From NCBI GenBank assembly GCA_044236545.1, contig JBIIGI010000039.1, positions 1 to 23,226 of the forward strand: 23,226 nt of DNA, written 5' to 3'. The notes under the pieces were generated by a model, which saw only the letters and a program-made list of their open reading frames with translations, was not told the DNA's origin and did no database searches. Each line of letters opens with the position of its first letter. Position 1 is the stretch's first letter. The position numbers and the translations under genes are program-made. The DNA is from UBA6821 sp044236545 (GTDB lineage: Bacteria > Verrucomicrobiota > Verrucomicrobiia > Chthoniobacterales > UBA6821). Below, one piece after another: positions 21,474 through 23,226 of the stretch.

Positions 21474-23226
21474 ATGACGAAACCAAAGGACTCCGCCGGA
21501 GGCTGGGGGGCGCTCAACTCCTCGATGCATTTCCTCCGCAGGGAGGGATTCCTCAAGGGGAACGCGACCCTCCTGCGCATGAACAAACCGGGCGGCTTCG
21601 ACTGCCCCGGATGCGCATGGCCCGATCCGAAGAACCACTCGGTGGCGGAGTTCTGCGAGAACGGCGTCAAGGCGCTCACCTACGAGACCACGCACAAGCG
21701 GGCGGATCCCGCGCTCTTTGCGAGGCACACGGTCTCCGAGATGAGGGGTTGGGACGACTTCACGCTTGAGAACACCGGACGCCTGACCCAGCCGATGGCC
21801 TACGATCCGGGAACGGATCACTACGTCGGGATCACCTGGGAGGAGGCCTTCTCGCGGATCGCGGAGCAGTTGAGGGGCCTCGACTCGCCCGACGAGGCTA
21901 TCTTCTATACCTCCGGACGCACCAGTAACGAGGCGGCGTTCCTTTACCAGTTGCTCGGACGCCTCTACGGAACCAACAACTTCCCAGATTGCTCGAACAT
22001 GTGCCACGAATCGAGCGGTGTGGGCATGAGCGAGTCGATCGGAACCGGCAAGGGTACGGTCTCGCTTGAGGATTTCGAGAAGGCCGACGCCATCTTCATC
22101 TTCGGCCAGAATCCGGGAACCAACCACCCGCGCATGCTCACCGAACTGCAGCGGTCCTCCAAGCGCGGTGCGAAGATCGTGAGCTTCAATCCCCTGAAGG
22201 AATCGGGATTGCTCGCCTTCACCCATCCGCAGCATGCCGTCGACATGCTGCTCAACCGGAGCACCCCGATCAGTTCCAGTTACTATCAGGTGAGCGTCGG
22301 GGGGGATCTCGCGGCGGTCCGGGCCATGATCAAGCACATCCTCGAGCAGGAGGAGTCGCGGCCCGGCATCCTGGACAGGGCTTTCATCGGGGAGCAGACC
22401 CATGGTTTTGAGGCGTTCCGCGCCATGGTGGAGTCGACCCCGTGGGAGGAACTTCTCGGTCAGTGTGGCCTGAGTCGCCAGGAGATCGCTGAGGCTGCGG
22501 AAACATACATCCGGGCGGAGAGCGTCATCTGCTGCTGGGCGATGGGGCTCACCCAGCACAGGCACGGCGTCGCCAATATCCAGGAAATCGTCAACCTCCT
22601 GCTACTGCGCGGGAACATCGGCCGTCCCGGCGCGGGGCCCTGCCCGGTGCGCGGGCACAGCAACGTCCAGGGTGACCGGACGATGGGCATCACGGAATTC
22701 CCGACCGAGTCCTTCCTGAGTTCCCTGGAGAAAAACTTCGGGTTCACCGCCCCGAGGAAGCACGGCTATTCGGTGATCCATGCCATCAAGGCGATGGCGG
22801 AGGGTAAGGCCCGCTTCTTCCTCGGCATGGGCGGAAACTTCGCCTCCGCCACCCCCGACTCCGACCTGACATGGAAGGCACTCTCCAACTGCGACATGAC
22901 CGTCCATGTCTCGACCCACCTGAACCGCAGTCATGTGATCCACGGGAAGTCCGCGCTGATCCTTCCCTGCCTCGGGCGCTCCGAGGCCGATTATCAGGCA
23001 GGCGGTCGGCAGTCGGTGACCGTGGAGGATTCCATGAGCATGGTGCATGCCTCCACCGGCATCAACAAACCGGCTTCCCCGGAACTCTGGTCGGAGCCCG
23101 CCATCGTGGCCGGCATCGGCCGCGCCCTCTTCCCTGATGGTCCGGTCGACTGGGAAGCCCTCGTCGGCGACTACGATCTCATCCGCCGGCGCATCGAGGC
23201 GGTGATCCCCGGCTTCGAGGGTTACA
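21474..23226 (+). CDS. YdeP/FdhF-like molybdopterin oxidoreductase (3' end outside window)
   Basis: The first 584 residues of a bis-MGD oxidoreductase; no stop codon occurs before the window ends. The sequence closely follows E. coli YdeP: GFDCPGCAWPDP (41-52), FYTSGRTSNEAAFLYQLLGR, NNFPDCSNMCHESS, QNPGTNHPRMLTEL, GAGPCPVRGHSNVQGDRT and GRSEADYQ. Cys177 (TGC at 22002-22004), followed by His178, aligns with the selenocysteine-His of E. coli FdhH, so it is the likely Mo ligand. The N-terminus has CPGC (Cys44, Cys47) and Cys61 rather than a full ferredoxin-type cluster set. YdeP-like proteins are annotated as formate-dehydrogenase-like, but their substrate is uncertain. The start is ATG 21474, 23 bp after fdhD. 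Confidence 0.93.
   Translation, partial: MTKPKDSAGGWGALNSSMHFLRREGFLKGNATLLRMNKPGGFDCPGCAWPDPKNHSVAEFCENGVKALTYETTHKRADPALFARHTVSEMRGWDDFTLENTGRLTQPMAYDPGTDHYVGITWEEAFSRIAEQLRGLDSPDEAIFYTSGRTSNEAAFLYQLLGRLYGTNNFPDCSNMCHESSGVGMSESIGTGKGTVSLEDFEKADAIFIFGQNPGTNHPRMLTELQRSSKRGAKIVSFNPLKESGLLAFTHPQHAVDMLLNRSTPISSSYYQVSVGGDLAAVRAMIKHILEQEESRPGILDRAFIGEQTHGFEAFRAMVESTPWEELLGQCGLSRQEIAEAAETYIRAESVICCWAMGLTQHRHGVANIQEIVNLLLLRGNIGRPGAGPCPVRGHSNVQGDRTMGITEFPTESFLSSLEKNFGFTAPRKHGYSVIHAIKAMAEGKARFFLGMGGNFASATPDSDLTWKALSNCDMTVHVSTHLNRSHVIHGKSALILPCLGRSEADYQAGGRQSVTVEDSMSMVHASTGINKPASPELWSEPAIVAGIGRALFPDGPVDWEALVGDYDLIRRRIEAVIPGFEGY

Noticed and set aside
21408..22565. Long minus-strand open frame (385 codons) opposite fdhD and the YdeP-like gene
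   Set aside because: The plus strand encodes clear FdhD and YdeP-like proteins through the same bases; the antisense frame is a GC-rich shadow.
1..23226. tRNA, rRNA, CRISPR arrays, insertion sequences or prophage genes
   Set aside because: No cloverleaf, rRNA-like segment, regularly spaced repeats, transposase motif or phage protein was seen on either strand.

Overview
The window is GC-rich, gene-dense bacterial chromosome. Gene content points to a Gram-negative of the Planctomycetes-Verrucomicrobia-Chlamydiae group, most likely Verrucomicrobiota. The supporting features are a linked tyrA-aroA-cmk block, LL-diaminopimelate aminotransferase (DapL) for lysine and peptidoglycan synthesis, a small lipoprotein with a lipobox, a glycine-rich RRM protein, and several TTG/GTG starts with weak Shine-Dalgarno sequences. 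This assignment is inference from gene content; no rRNA or marker tree is available.

Layout. Positions 26-3373 (minus) hold a tight operon: lipoprotein, prephenate dehydrogenase (tyrA), EPSP synthase (aroA), cytidylate kinase (cmk). A long leader then precedes a glycine-rich RRM RNA-binding protein (plus) that ends in two tandem terminators. The intergenic stretch 4145-4516 is comparatively AT-rich and contains nested inverted repeats. Then come pabB (minus) and, divergent from it, a proline-rich exported protein, a membrane GT2 glycosyltransferase, dapL, and a conserved protein I cannot name (all plus).

Positions 10748-15172 form an accessory-looking locus. An AraC-type regulator is divergent from a 762-residue polypeptide that fuses a membrane fatty-acid-desaturase/MocD-like di-iron oxygenase, a MocE-like Rieske ferredoxin and an NqrF-type FAD/NAD(P) reductase. 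The fusion gene overlaps a TTG-started aldose 1-epimerase gene (galM). An 8-bp direct repeat spaced 52 bp apart and a 13-bp inverted repeat lie in the divergent promoter region. The fusion looks like a complete NAD(P)H-to-oxygenase electron chain in one protein and is the most unusual item here.

Positions 15195-23226 are a molybdenum-cofactor and formate-dehydrogenase-type island. moaA and a TauE/SafE (TSUP) permease are on the minus strand. Divergent from them runs moeA, moaC, a MobA-MoaD fusion, moaE, a MOSC-domain gene, fdhD, and a YdeP/FdhF-like molybdopterin oxidoreductase cut off by the window end. Several start codons overlap the previous stop (ATGA or GTGA), so the plus-strand genes are probably co-transcribed and translationally coupled. 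Together they would build cyclic pyranopterin, sulfurate it to molybdopterin, insert Mo, attach GMP, and deliver sulfurated cofactor to the terminal oxidoreductase. MoeB/Mog functions and molybdate transport are not in the window.
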